Assembly: GCA_027484685.1 (NCBI GenBank)
Contig: JAIXSO010000032.1
Location: 186,001 to 250,000, forward strand
Source of the DNA: Bacteroidota bacterium
GTDB taxonomy: Bacteria > Bacteroidota > Bacteroidia > UKL13-3
Reading direction: 5' to 3'
DNA: 64,000 bases
The position numbers were made by a program, and so were the translations under genes. Under the pieces are notes generated by a model, which worked only from the letters and a program-made list of their open reading frames with translations, was not told the origin of the DNA and made no database searches. Every line of letters begins with the position of its first letter. Position 1 is the stretch's first letter. This document shows positions 8,756 to 17,680 of this stretch, in pieces.

Positions 8756-10156
8756 TTAAAAGTTTAATGCTAATCCTGCTTGTGCGGTTCTGGTATCAGC
8801 TACTTTATTGGTATCGAACAAAGGAACCAAACCATAATTAGCAAATACACTTACTGCACCATAACCTATTCTAACAGTTGCATCAGCACCTAAACGATTT
8901 ACAAAATAATCGCCACTGGCAACAGTTTCATAATTGATGCTATTTTTATCGTATTCAGTTTTTATATGATTAACGGCTGCATATTTTATCATTACACCAA
9001 AAGCAGTATAAAATCTTCTGTCGTGTTTATTGTAGTTAGAATTATATTTTACTAATAAAGGCAAAGTAAAGTTAAACTGATACAAGCGATTGGTATTTAA
9101 AGTAGCTGGAGCTGCATTAAATGTTAACTGTTGGCTATTATCACTAATAATTGAATCTTTATTTTTAAAACCATAATGATCAAAGCTTAAACCTAAACCC
9201 GATGTTAAAGCTAAACGACCTTTTACAATAGGTAAATCCCAATCGCCAAAGTTAATTGCAAAGCGCCACGAGCTACCAATATTGGTTTCTAAATTTTTGT
9301 TTGATGCAGCAAGTGTAGTGTTAAAATCAGGAGTAACAAATGAGCTAACACCAATTTCTAAACCTCCAAAAGCAGTTTCCATTTCGGTGCTGTGTTTTTT
9401 ATGTTTGCCTTTTTTACCCTTTTTAGCTCCAATCGAAATTTCAACTTTTCCATCTTCTCCATCATCGTTTACTTGTTCTACTTTAGAACCACCAGATACT
9501 TGTTTTTCTACATTTTTAGGATTACCTGTATACTCAATTTTTGAAAATCCACTTGCTTCTGCTTTTAAATTATTTTTTACTGTAATCAATATTTTTGAGG
9601 CTCCACTTGCTTCTGCCACTGCATTTTCAAAAGCAGTTCCATCGGCTTCAATTTTTGATGCACCAGTAGCTTCTAAATTACCTTCTGCTACTTTTCCATC
9701 TAAACTTAACTTGCTAGCGCCATTAATTTTAGCTTCTAATTTTTCAACATCTACATATAATTCAACTTTAGTAGCACCATCGGCTGAAATTTTCAAGCTT
9801 TTTGATTTGATGGCACTATCGCCACTCATTTTCATAATAGCATTCGATTCTAGTTTAATTTCTTCTAAGTTATTTACATAAACTATCACCTCAACAGGTA
9901 AATTGCTTCCAAAAGGAGCTAAATCAAAATTTAAAGTATTGTTACTTACTGTTGCTCCTTTTTCTAATGCCGAAATATTGGTATTTTTTGAATCTGCACT
10001 TTGATAAGAAACTTCATTTTTTTCGCTTTGTTGTAGTTTAACTTCAAAATTAGCTGGTACTACTATTTTAGTAAAATTGGGTAACGATACCTTGGTTTGT
10101 GCATTTGCCATTACACTTAAAATGGCTATAGATGCTGCTAGTATTATCTTTTTCAT
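8756..10156 (-). CDS. GIN-domain (DUF2807) protein with C-terminal outer-membrane barrel
   Basis: A 466-residue exported protein. The start at 10154-10156 gives a clean signal peptide (MKKIILAASIAILSVMANAQ), so I prefer it to the upstream alternative at 10225. Residues about 20-215 are a GIN/DUF2807 head: a right-handed beta structure with repeats such as LSLDGKVAEGNLEATGASK and AEASGASKI. A Lys/Gly-rich linker (KKGKKGKHKKH) follows. The rest is a beta-barrel-like region with alternating aromatic strands ending TAQAGLALNF. The barrel probably sits in the outer membrane with the head exposed or periplasmic. The combination is common in Bacteroidota; the ligand is unknown. Confidence 0.82.
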   Translation of the reverse strand: MKKIILAASIAILSVMANAQTKVSLPNFTKIVVPANFEVKLQQSEKNEVSYQSADSKNTNISALEKGATVSNNTLNFDLAPFGSNLPVEVIVYVNNLEEIKLESNAIMKMSGDSAIKSKSLKISADGATKVELYVDVEKLEAKINGASKLSLDGKVAEGNLEATGASKIEADGTAFENAVAEASGASKILITVKNNLKAEASGFSKIEYTGNPKNVEKQVSGGSKVEQVNDDGEDGKVEISIGAKKGKKGKHKKHSTEMETAFGGLEIGVSSFVTPDFNTTLAASNKNLETNIGSSWRFAINFGDWDLPIVKGRLALTSGLGLSFDHYGFKNKDSIISDNSQQLTFNAAPATLNTNRLYQFNFTLPLLVKYNSNYNKHDRRFYTAFGVMIKYAAVNHIKTEYDKNSINYETVASGDYFVNRLGADATVRIGYGAVSVFANYGLVPLFDTNKVADTRTAQAGLALNF

Positions 10157-10274
10157 ATTGGTATTTTTTATTTTATGTAGCTTAATACGCCAAGGCATAT
10201 ATTTTGTTACAAAAAATAAAAACATTTTTACAAAACACTTATTTACAGTAAATTATATTTAACCAAAACTTACT

Positions 10275-10736
10275 TTATTTTATTAAACCAAACTGATTGA
10301 AGTGATGCCATGTGTGTTTGGTAAAAAACTGTGTCCACTCTTCGGTATTTAATAAACCAAAAATAGGATGCGTTTTACCTACTACTAAATTATTTGCCAA
10401 AGCATCTACTACTAAATGATGGCGTTTTTCAAACTCGTTTATGGCTTCTTCCATATTAGCATATTTGGTTTCAAACGATAAACTTTGGGTAAACTCATTG
10501 GTTACGCCTTGCTTAAAACCTCCTGGCGACCATAAAAACAGCTTTTTGACTTTCTCTATTTTTTCTTCGGGGGTTAATACTTTTGTAACCATGTCAGATA
10601 ACACATAATCGTAAATTAAACTTACGTGTTCTATCATTTGTTGGGCGTTCATGCTGCCAAACTGTGCAGGTGTTTCGGGCTTTAACTCATTGCGTAATGC
10701 CTCAAAATCGATATGCGGAAATTGTGTGAAATTCAT
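10275..10736 (-). CDS. DinB-like / DUF1569 family protein
   Basis: A 153-residue four-helix protein resembling the DUF1569/DinB_2 group. Candidate metal ligands are in QQMIEHVSLIYDY and in the C-terminal FGLLNTEEWTQFFTKHTWHHFNQFG, where the His residues line up as in DinB-type folds. Members are soluble and may use thiol cofactors or metals, but this one has no known substrate. It lies alone, 118 bases beyond the start of the GIN gene and separated from recG by hairpin repeats. Confidence 0.75.
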   Translation of the reverse strand: MNFTQFPHIDFEALRNELKPETPAQFGSMNAQQMIEHVSLIYDYVLSDMVTKVLTPEEKIEKVKKLFLWSPGGFKQGVTNEFTQSLSFETKYANMEEAINEFEKRHHLVVDALANNLVVGKTHPIFGLLNTEEWTQFFTKHTWHHFNQFGLIK

Positions 10737-10818
10737 ATTAGTTGTTAGTTGATGGTTGATAGTTGTTAGATATGCGTTTTTCGATATTTATTGTTTGTTT
10801 ATTCGTTGTTCGTTTATC

Positions 10819-10901
10819 GGTCACTGAGCGGAGCCGAAGTGCTGTTGTTCGTTTCCATGGGTTGAAACCCATGGTTACAATATTTGTCGTTCCTATGGAA
10901 C
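10819..10901. repeat. cluster of small interspersed hairpin repeats
   Basis: The gap between recG and the DinB-like gene holds three short elements. One is a copy of the GGTCGCTGAGCG-type element (10819-10842). The second is a 20-base inverted repeat, CCATGGGTTGAAACCCATGG (10855-10874). The third is a smaller hairpin, GTTCCTATGGAAC (10889-10901). They look like REP-type elements. Confidence 0.7.
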
Positions 10902-10949
10902 TTTAACATGTTTGCTTTGAACAAGTGGCCAGCAGCAAGTTGCTAGAAC

Positions 10950-13064
10950 CTAACTTATAGCGCCCCATTTATTGGTTTTTCGATATAGCATAAGGTATTG
11001 GTTTAAAATAACATTTTCGGGTTTTTGTAAAGTATTATCGTTTTCAAGTATTAATTGTGCTTCTTTTCGAGCTGCTTCTAGTATTTCTTTATCGTCAATA
11101 ATACTCGCAATGCGCAAATCTAACACACCACTTTGCATGGTTCCTTCCATATCGCCCGGACCACGCAGTTGTAAATCTACTTCACTAATTTTAAATCCAT
11201 CGTTGGTTTCTACCATGGTTTTCATACGCAGCTTTCCATCTTGACTAATTTTAAAATCGGTCATTAATATACAATAACTTTGTTCTGCTCCCCTACCCAC
11301 TCGGCCGCGTAACTGATGCAATTGCGATAAGCCAAAACGTTGCGCACTTTCTATTATCATTACACTGGCATTGGGTACATTTACTCCTACTTCTATAACT
11401 GTGGTAGCCACCATAATATTGGTTTCACCTTTTACAAAACGCTGCATTTCAAAGTCTTTTTCGGCAGGTTTCATTTTGCCATGAACCATGCTAACCGCAT
11501 AAGTTGGTAAAGGAAATTCTCGGCAAATGCTTTCATATCCTTCGGCTAAGTTTTTAAAATCTAACTTTTCGCTTTCGGCTATCAAAGGATAAACAATATA
11601 CACTTGCCTTCCTTTATTGATTTCATTTCTTATAAAACCATAAACTTCTAAACGGTTATTATCGTATTTATGAATCGTTTTAATTGGCTTACGTCCGGCA
11701 GGCAATTCGTCTATCATACTGGTATCCAAATCGCCATAAAGGGTCATGGCTAAAGTACGCGGAATGGGTGTAGCAGTCATTACCAAAATATGTGGCGGAT
11801 GCTCATTTTTTTTCCAAAGTTTAGCCCTTTGTTCTACACCAAATCTGTGTTGTTCATCAATAATGGCAATGCCTAATTTATTAAATTCCACAGCATCTTC
11901 AATCAATGCATGGGTGCCAATTAAAATATGAATTTCGCCACTTTTTAAACCTTCATGAATGGGCCTACGGTTCTTTTTGGTTTTGGAACCTGTGAGTAAC
12001 TCTACTCTAACAGGCAAATCGCCCAATAAAGTTTTGATGGTTTCAAAATGTTGATTAGCTAAAATTTCGGTTGGAGCCATAAGCGTAGCTTGGTAACCAT
12101 TATCAATAGCCATGAGCATACTCATAAGGGCAACTACTGTTTTTCCACTGCCAACATCGCCTTGCACCAAACGGTTCATTTGTTTACCGCTACCCATATC
12201 TACCCTTATTTCTTTTAAAACCCGCTTTTGGGCATTGGTTAATTCAAAAGGTAATTGATGGTTATAAAATCCGTTGAACAAATCGCCAATTTTGGCAATT
12301 TTTATTCCATTAAATACAGTGTGACGTTTTAATTTATAGCGCAAAATGCGCAATTGATTAAAAAATAATTCTTCAAACTTTAGGCGTTGTTCAGCCGCAT
12401 GTAACAGTTGAAACGATTCGGGGAAATGAATTTGCATCATGGCTTGTTTACGGCTCATCAGCTTGTGTTTAGCTACCAAATAATCGGGCAAATTTTCCTC
12501 TATCTGCAAGCGTGCATCGGTTAACAAAGTATTGGTTAACTTCATTAAATACTTGGTATCAACTCCTCGTTTTTTAGCCTTTTCGCTGGCATTATAAAGC
12601 GGCATCATTTTTAAATACAGCTTTTCGTTAACCAATGTAGGGTCTTCCATACTTGGGTGAACCATGCTAAATGTGCGGTTAAACTCAGTTAGTTTACCAA
12701 AAACCACATACACTTTACCAGCCAATAAACTATCTTTTATCCATTTTTGCCCTTGAAACCAAATGAGTTCAATGCTGCCTGTTCCATCGTTAAAGTTTGC
12801 TACTAACCGCGCTCCAGCACCTTGACCAATGGAACGCAAATTACTTACAGTTCCTTTTAGCTGAATGTATTGCATAGTATCGTCAAGCTGACTGATTTGA
12901 TAGGTTTTACTCCTATCGATATGCCTATAAGGAAAATAGTACAGCAAATCATTAAAGGAAAAAATATTATATTCCTTTTGCAAAAGTTCGGCCTTTGCTG
13001 CACCTACTCCTTTTAAATATTCTATTTTAGTTTGTAAAAACGAATTGCCTTGCATGTACTTCAT
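10950..13064 (-). CDS. recG: ATP-dependent DNA helicase RecG
   Basis: RecG is a monomeric superfamily 2 helicase that remodels stalled replication forks and Holliday junctions. The 704-residue length is normal. The N-terminal wedge/OB region (about 60-170) is followed by the helicase core: Walker A GDVGSGKT near residue 301, DEQH near 402, TATPIPRTLA, and the motif VI region SQLHQLRGRVGRG. A C-terminal TRG-like segment (LQLRGPGDMEGTMQSG) is present. The start could be Met1 or Met4 (MQGNSFL). It is flanked on both sides by repeat-rich intergenic DNA. Confidence 0.96.
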   Translation of the reverse strand: MKYMQGNSFLQTKIEYLKGVGAAKAELLQKEYNIFSFNDLLYYFPYRHIDRSKTYQISQLDDTMQYIQLKGTVSNLRSIGQGAGARLVANFNDGTGSIELIWFQGQKWIKDSLLAGKVYVVFGKLTEFNRTFSMVHPSMEDPTLVNEKLYLKMMPLYNASEKAKKRGVDTKYLMKLTNTLLTDARLQIEENLPDYLVAKHKLMSRKQAMMQIHFPESFQLLHAAEQRLKFEELFFNQLRILRYKLKRHTVFNGIKIAKIGDLFNGFYNHQLPFELTNAQKRVLKEIRVDMGSGKQMNRLVQGDVGSGKTVVALMSMLMAIDNGYQATLMAPTEILANQHFETIKTLLGDLPVRVELLTGSKTKKNRRPIHEGLKSGEIHILIGTHALIEDAVEFNKLGIAIIDEQHRFGVEQRAKLWKKNEHPPHILVMTATPIPRTLAMTLYGDLDTSMIDELPAGRKPIKTIHKYDNNRLEVYGFIRNEINKGRQVYIVYPLIAESEKLDFKNLAEGYESICREFPLPTYAVSMVHGKMKPAEKDFEMQRFVKGETNIMVATTVIEVGVNVPNASVMIIESAQRFGLSQLHQLRGRVGRGAEQSYCILMTDFKISQDGKLRMKTMVETNDGFKISEVDLQLRGPGDMEGTMQSGVLDLRIASIIDDKEILEAARKEAQLILENDNTLQKPENVILNQYLMLYRKTNKWGAIS

Positions 13065-13771
13065 TGCAATGATAAGTGATTTTTTTTATTTCCGATATTC
13101 GTTGATCGATGTTCGTTGTTCGAGGTTGATTGTTGCGAGTTAGTTATTAGATGTTCTTCATTGCGAGGTACTGCCTGTCCCGACTCAGCGGGAAAACAAT
13201 CTCACTGAAATTATTCAATATTCGTTGTTCGCTATTTCTCAATTCCTAATTCATATTTCCCAAGTGCCCATTGCCTATTGCCAAAGGTCGCTGAGCGGAG
13301 CCGAAGCGTTGCCTATTGCTTATTGCCAATTGCTCATTGTTTATTGCTTATTACTTTTTCCGTTGGCTAAAGCCGAACGGCCATTGATCTTTTGCTGATA
13401 TTATATTACTAATTACTAATTGCCCATTGCCTCCTGCCAAAGGTCGCTGAGCGGAGCCGAAGCGTTGCTTATTGCTTATTGTTCATTGTTCATTGCCTAT
13501 TCCCGCCCAGTCATGCCGGAGGCATCTTCCTTAATTAACTAAGACTTTTCCATTAACAATTTGTCATTTAGGCATCAGTCAAAAATTGAACTTAACTGTA
13601 AACATTAGGGTTTTCTAATATGAAAAATATTTTCCAATTTTTCTCCATTTTAAATACTGTAATAAAATTAACACTCAGTTAAATTCAACTTGTTTTAGTA
13701 GCATAAATAAATAAGTTTGTATAAAGTAAAAAGCATAAACTTATTGCACCAATCCAACTTAATTTGGGTGA
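13065..13771. repeat. long non-coding gap made of degenerate repeats
   Basis: No gene is visible in about 700 bases. The gap holds two copies of the GGTCGCTGAGCGGAGCCGAAGCG element (13286-13308 and 13442-13464). It also holds a CTGTCCCGACTCAGCGGGAA-type copy (about 13173-13194), a GTCATGCCGGAGGCATC copy (13510-13526) and a hairpin around CGTTGGCT/AGCCGAACG (13361-13379). Long runs of quasi-repeats built on TATTGC and TGTTCG fill about 13095-13500. The last 200 bases are plain AT-rich DNA that probably carries the promoter of the next gene. Confidence 0.7.
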
Positions 13772-14512
13772 TTGGAGAAATTTCTAGAAAAGAAACTTTT
13801 TTATAAACGAGTTATAAATATTTTAAATACTTCAGTGAAACATATTTTATTCATAATGATATTAATCTTGGAACTTTTAAGTTGTAATAGCCAGCCTGAA
13901 AAATCAGTTGACAATTTAACTGTTCCTAATGGAGCTGACGATAAAATAAAACTTCATAAATTGGAGAAACTTTTTGTGATTGGCGACTTTAATGGTGATG
14001 AAAAACAGGACACAGTATTTCAACATAATTATTCAAGACTAACAAAAACTGAAATAGAATTTTCAGCAGACCCTTTTCAAAATGAGTGGGATACAGTTGT
14101 AAATTGGTTTTATAACCAAAAAGCAGACTTGTATTTAACAATCAATAAAATTAATTATGATACATTACATTTAGGAACAGCTCAAGGACTTTATTGCCTA
14201 ATAAACATTGGTGATAACAATGCTGATGGCAAAGACGAAATAGCTTTGGTTATTGACTATTTAGACTTTAGTAGAGTGAACAGTTGCAAAATATTTTCTT
14301 TGTGTAATTACAAATGGACAATATTGAAAGAGTTTAATATTTTTGAAGGAGCGTTTGATTTTTCAGGAAGTAAGCCTCCTGTTTTTAAAGAAATCAAAGC
14401 GTTTTTAGAAAAAAGAAAAGGTCAATGGTATTATATTGATTATCTTCAAGAATTTGAAAAACAAGAAGACGTTGGAAAAATGTTGAAACTACAACTTGAA
14501 CCCTGTAAATAA
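13772..14512 (+). CDS. FG-GAP/VCBS-like lipoprotein, paralogue 1
   Basis: A probable lipoprotein of unknown function. A hydrophobic stretch ends in the lipobox LELLSC near residue 38, so the real start may be later than the first ATG (residue 29 gives a compact signal). The mature part has Asp/Asn-rich loops like calcium-binding FG-GAP/VCBS repeats: GDFNGDEKQD near residue 71 and NIGDNNADGKDE near 148. It is clearly paralogous to the gene at 15763: both share LHLG...GLYCLINIGDNN, NYKW and KGQWYYIDYL-type segments. The order lipoprotein, other lipoprotein, paralogue suggests local duplication. Confidence 0.7.
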   Translation: MEKFLEKKLFYKRVINILNTSVKHILFIMILILELLSCNSQPEKSVDNLTVPNGADDKIKLHKLEKLFVIGDFNGDEKQDTVFQHNYSRLTKTEIEFSADPFQNEWDTVVNWFYNQKADLYLTINKINYDTLHLGTAQGLYCLINIGDNNADGKDEIALVIDYLDFSRVNSCKIFSLCNYKWTILKEFNIFEGAFDFSGSKPPVFKEIKAFLEKRKGQWYYIDYLQEFEKQEDVGKMLKLQLEPCK

Positions 14513-14548
14513 AATGCAAAAAATTAACGTGACAACTTTTATATTTAA

Positions 14549-14620
14549 CAGCTGTTGGCGTCCTAGTCAAAAGCTAAAAGTACTGATAAAAAATTGCAGG
14601 CGAAGACGCTTGCAATGGCT
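14549..14620 (+). repeat. twin-hairpin element, copy A (degenerate)
   Basis: A roughly 72-base element: an imperfect GCTGTTGGCG...CAAAAGC hairpin, a spacer containing AAAAGTACTGATA, then ATTGCAGG...TTGCAAT. It matches the better-preserved copy at 15651-15722 along its whole length. A short coding-like tract beginning ATGCAAAAAATTAAC precedes it directly. Confidence 0.75.
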
Positions 14621-14762
14621 GAAAATTTTGCGAATAAATTTTAGTTAATCAAATTTGGGTTTTTGCATAAACATTTATGTTATACTATTCGTTATTCTAC
14701 CAAACTAAAAACTTTAGAAGAAACCATATGATAAAAATGTAACCAATAAATTGATTCTAAAA

Positions 14763-15557
14763 ATGTACAAAAATACAGTAGCAATTTTTCTTTTACTCTT
14801 TGCTCTTAATAGTTGCACACAGCAGCAAAGTAAAAATGATTCTGAAAGAAAAACTTTTAACATTCCTATTGTTATTCAGGAGCAAACCAAAGACACTGTA
14901 GAGCTTTTTAAATATGATGCCTTGAGTGAAGTGTGGTTTAAGTTTTACGGTAAGTATAAATTTACCGACACATTGAAACTTGCAGAAAATCACAAACGCT
15001 ATACAACTTATAGAGAAGATTATATTCACGAATATTGGAGACCTGCAGAGAAAGACACTTTAACAACTGACGGCTTTCAAATTTTCCCTGACTATAAAAC
15101 AACTATTTATCACAAAGAAGATTATTTAAAGAGAGGCAATTATTATTTTCCTGTTTATGTGGTTAATGAAACTTCAAGAACCAAGGTATTTACAGCCAAA
15201 GACAGTTATGTTTTTGGGGTTCAAGAAGCAATTGATACCAACGAATGGCATTTATGGCGACCAATCGAATCAAGGGGTTCTGATTTCTGTGGAAATGGAT
15301 ATTGGGGACTTAAAATCCATCCAAGAGAATTTATTATGTTTTTAGTTCCCAAATATGATGGAAAAGAAAAGCAACGTATGAGAATACGTTTGCAAATAGG
15401 TGAATCAATTTACATATCTCAATCGTATGAAGGTACTTTTAACCGCAAACAATTTGAAATAAAGAAAAAATCTTGGATGGATAATACTTTAAAAGAAGAC
15501 AAAGCATCTATGATTAAAGGATTATTTTATGGAGCAACACCAAAAGGATATGACTAG
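14763..15557 (+). CDS. hypothetical lipoprotein
   Basis: A 264-residue predicted lipoprotein. Starting at the second Met (14763) gives a normal SPII signal, KNTVAIFLLLFALNSC, with the lipid-bearing Cys near residue 18. The mature domain is beta-rich and hydrophilic, with no motif I recognise. It sits between the two FG-GAP-like paralogues and between the two twin-hairpin elements, so it may belong to a small envelope-gene cluster. No function can be assigned. Confidence 0.7.
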   Translation: MYKNTVAIFLLLFALNSCTQQQSKNDSERKTFNIPIVIQEQTKDTVELFKYDALSEVWFKFYGKYKFTDTLKLAENHKRYTTYREDYIHEYWRPAEKDTLTTDGFQIFPDYKTTIYHKEDYLKRGNYYFPVYVVNETSRTKVFTAKDSYVFGVQEAIDTNEWHLWRPIESRGSDFCGNGYWGLKIHPREFIMFLVPKYDGKEKQRMRIRLQIGESIYISQSYEGTFNRKQFEIKKKSWMDNTLKEDKASMIKGLFYGATPKGYD

Positions 15558-15614
15558 GAAAGATAAATTGTATCAATAAAAAACCACAAAATCATTTACA
15601 ATCAAATGAAAATT

Positions 15615-15650
15615 ATGAAACTAGCCCATTTTTACAAAACCATATTTAGC
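15615..15650 (+). pseudogene. 5' fragment of the FG-GAP lipoprotein gene
   Basis: Bases 15594-15650 duplicate the upstream region and first dozen codons of the lipoprotein gene that starts at 15763 (MKLAHFYKTIF here, MKQTHFSKTLF there). The copy stops where the twin-hairpin element begins. It looks like a truncated gene copy or a target-region duplication made when the element arrived. Confidence 0.6.
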
Positions 15651-15722
15651 CGCTGTTGGCGTCCCCGCCAACAGCTAAAAGTACCGATACAAAATTGCAG
15701 GCGAGGAGGCCTGCAATGGCTG
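15651..15722 (+). repeat. twin-hairpin element, copy B
   Basis: Two near-perfect hairpins, GCTGTTGGCG/CGCCAACAGC (15652-15675) and ATTGCAGGCG/GCCTGCAAT (about 15694-15716), are joined by a spacer containing TAAAAGTACCGATAC. It is the same structure as copy A, about 1.1 kb upstream. Confidence 0.8.
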
Positions 15723-15762
15723 AATTTAAAACAATTACTCATTTTACAATCAAAAGAAATTT

Positions 15763-16458
15763 ATGAAACAAACCCATTTTTCCAAAACCTTATTTTATTG
15801 TTTTATACTTTATTTTTTTAGTTGCACTAATGGCACTAATACTTATGAAAATAATAAAATTGATTCCTTAAATATCAATAAGGATATTGAATTAAAAAAC
15901 ACTTTTTTTCATTTGAAAAAACTATCAATTACTGGGGATTTTGATGGGGATGGTAAAGTAGATACTTTGTGCCAAAATACCATCAATGAACTAACTAAAC
16001 AGACCATTGATAGCTTTCCCGATTCTCAATGGAACTCCATAGAAAACTATTTTGGGTTAATGAATGCCGATGTGCAATTATTTATGAGTAATAAAACAAG
16101 TGATACCTTACATTTAGGTGCAGGAGGCAGTCTATATTGTTTAATTAATATTGGAGATAATAATAAAGACAATAAAGATGAAATAGCTGTTGTGGTAGAT
16201 TATTACGATTTTACCAATATTAGTACCTGTTTTATTTATTCTCTTTGCAGTAATAAATGGAAAGAAATAAAATCATTTAAAGTTTTTGAAAGCGCTTTTG
16301 AACATGAAGGCGATTCTATACCCAATTTTAAACAAATAAATGGTTATCTTGAATACAGAAAAAACAAATGGTATTATATTGATTATACTGATTTATTTAA
16401 CGCAGAAACGGATAAAGACACCATGTTAAAACCTTTAATAATTAAAAAGTGTAAATAG
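15763..16458 (+). CDS. FG-GAP/VCBS-like lipoprotein, paralogue 2
   Basis: A 231-residue predicted lipoprotein (lipobox FFSC near residue 21). It carries two Asp-rich loops, GDFDGDGKVD near residue 65 and NIGDNNKDNKDE near residue 132, typical of calcium-binding FG-GAP/VCBS strands. It shares most of its length with the 13772 gene, including LHLGAGGSLYCLINIGDNN and KNKWYYIDYT. The function is unknown; an outer-membrane or periplasmic location is inferred from the lipobox. Confidence 0.75.
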   Translation: MKQTHFSKTLFYCFILYFFSCTNGTNTYENNKIDSLNINKDIELKNTFFHLKKLSITGDFDGDGKVDTLCQNTINELTKQTIDSFPDSQWNSIENYFGLMNADVQLFMSNKTSDTLHLGAGGSLYCLINIGDNNKDNKDEIAVVVDYYDFTNISTCFIYSLCSNKWKEIKSFKVFESAFEHEGDSIPNFKQINGYLEYRKNKWYYIDYTDLFNAETDKDTMLKPLIIKKCK

Positions 16459-16567
16459 CAAATTGTCTGAACACGATTAAAGAGATTTTATGGTTAACAA
16501 GATGAATATAAGTTAGTATATTTTCAACCTCATAAACCAATTAAACCCATTTGTATATTTGAGAAAT

Positions 16568-17059
16568 ATGAATATAAAAATTAAACCATTGCTATTGATA
16601 ATCCTACTGATAAATACATGTATTGGTTTTAGTCAAAGTAGTAAGTTTATGGATATATGTCAAGGTATTAAAGCTGATTCTATTTTAGTAGTAATGCATA
16701 CTCAAAGTACCAATGCTAGCAATAATTTTGTGGCTTATGTTTGTTATAAAAACAATGGGGAATTTTATTTTAAAAAGTACCAAAAACACCATAAAAAAAT
16801 CAAAGGAAACACATCAGTTAATGATTCTATCAAAGGTCATTTAATATCATTTTTCAACGAAAAAGTTTTCAACAAAAACGACTCTTTAAAACAAGGAGAA
16901 CAATTTTATACTGACGATGGGCCTTTAACCGAAATTTATTTTAAAACCTTGCAAAATAATTGGTATTTTAGCTTGGTACAATCGAACAGTAACGATATAA
17001 TAGTAGTTTGGATAAATAAATTTTTAAGCTTAACAAAATATGGATTTAGAAACCGCTAA
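16568..17059 (+). CDS. hypothetical secreted protein
   Basis: A 163-residue protein with a signal peptide (MNIKIKPLLLIILLINTCIG, cleavage likely near FSQ). The ATG at 16568 is preferred over a TTG three codons upstream. The mature part has no recognisable domain. The last 20 bases overlap the start of the zinc-ribbon gene in another frame, so the two are probably translated from one message. Confidence 0.65.
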   Translation: MNIKIKPLLLIILLINTCIGFSQSSKFMDICQGIKADSILVVMHTQSTNASNNFVAYVCYKNNGEFYFKKYQKHHKKIKGNTSVNDSIKGHLISFFNEKVFNKNDSLKQGEQFYTDDGPLTEIYFKTLQNNWYFSLVQSNSNDIIVVWINKFLSLTKYGFRNR

Positions 17060-17672
17060 ATATATTATTGACCATTATTCAAAGTTGCTGAGCGTAGATG
17101 AAAATATGGCTTTAAAACATTTTCGTCATCAGTTAACCCTAGAAAATACAGAACCTGAAAAGAGAGAAAAACTGACTAGCAGTTATAAAAAAATAGGTTG
17201 GATTACCGATGATAAAACCGTAGTTGATTTATTAAATGACGGTATTGAAGCTTTTGAACTTAACGCTGCGCAAAAAATACTTGCTAATTATGCTGATAAA
17301 GTTTTTTTAAATATTTGTCCAAAATGCCAAAAGCTAGTCCGAACACCTAGTGCCAAACAATGCAGGTATTGTTATTTTGATTGGCATTATAATATACAAG
17401 CTCAGTTTAATGTAGAAGATTGTTTCCCAATAGCTAATCGTCAATTTTTTTTATTAGGACAAATAACAGAAGGCATTGCTAAGAGAGGTTATTTAATTAA
17501 TTTGAATCCATTTACAATTGATAAAAAACCAATAATAGAGACGGTAGAAACAGTAAGAAAACAAAACTGGCAAGGCATTGCCATAGGCATTAATAACCTA
17601 ACAGCAACCGAAAAAGATTTAATTAAACACAATATTAGGTCAGGTAAAGAGTTGATAGTTTTTAAGGCTTAA
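17040..17672 (+). CDS. hypothetical protein with a four-cysteine zinc ribbon
   Basis: A 210-residue soluble protein. A central treble-Cys module CPKCQKLVRTPSAKQCRYC (Cys93, Cys96, Cys108, Cys111) should bind one zinc. The N-terminal ~85 residues are helical, and the C-terminal half contains RQFFLLGQITEG and NPFTIDKKPIIE, with no family I recognise. It overlaps the secreted-protein gene by 20 bases and converges with the bestrophin gene 8 bases away. Confidence 0.7.
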   Translation: MDLETAKYIIDHYSKLLSVDENMALKHFRHQLTLENTEPEKREKLTSSYKKIGWITDDKTVVDLLNDGIEAFELNAAQKILANYADKVFLNICPKCQKLVRTPSAKQCRYCYFDWHYNIQAQFNVEDCFPIANRQFFLLGQITEGIAKRGYLINLNPFTIDKKPIIETVETVRKQNWQGIAIGINNLTATEKDLIKHNIRSGKELIVFKA

Positions 17673-17680
17673 GCAAGCAC

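Noticed and set aside
9282-9881. 199-codon plus-strand frame
   Set aside because: It is antisense to the GIN-domain repeats, whose codon periodicity keeps the opposite strand open. It has no start context, and its translation is low-complexity Ser/Pro/Ala.
15606-15821. 71-codon plus-strand frame
   Set aside because: It begins in the truncated lipoprotein-gene fragment and runs through the twin-hairpin element. It is explained by those and is not a separate gene.
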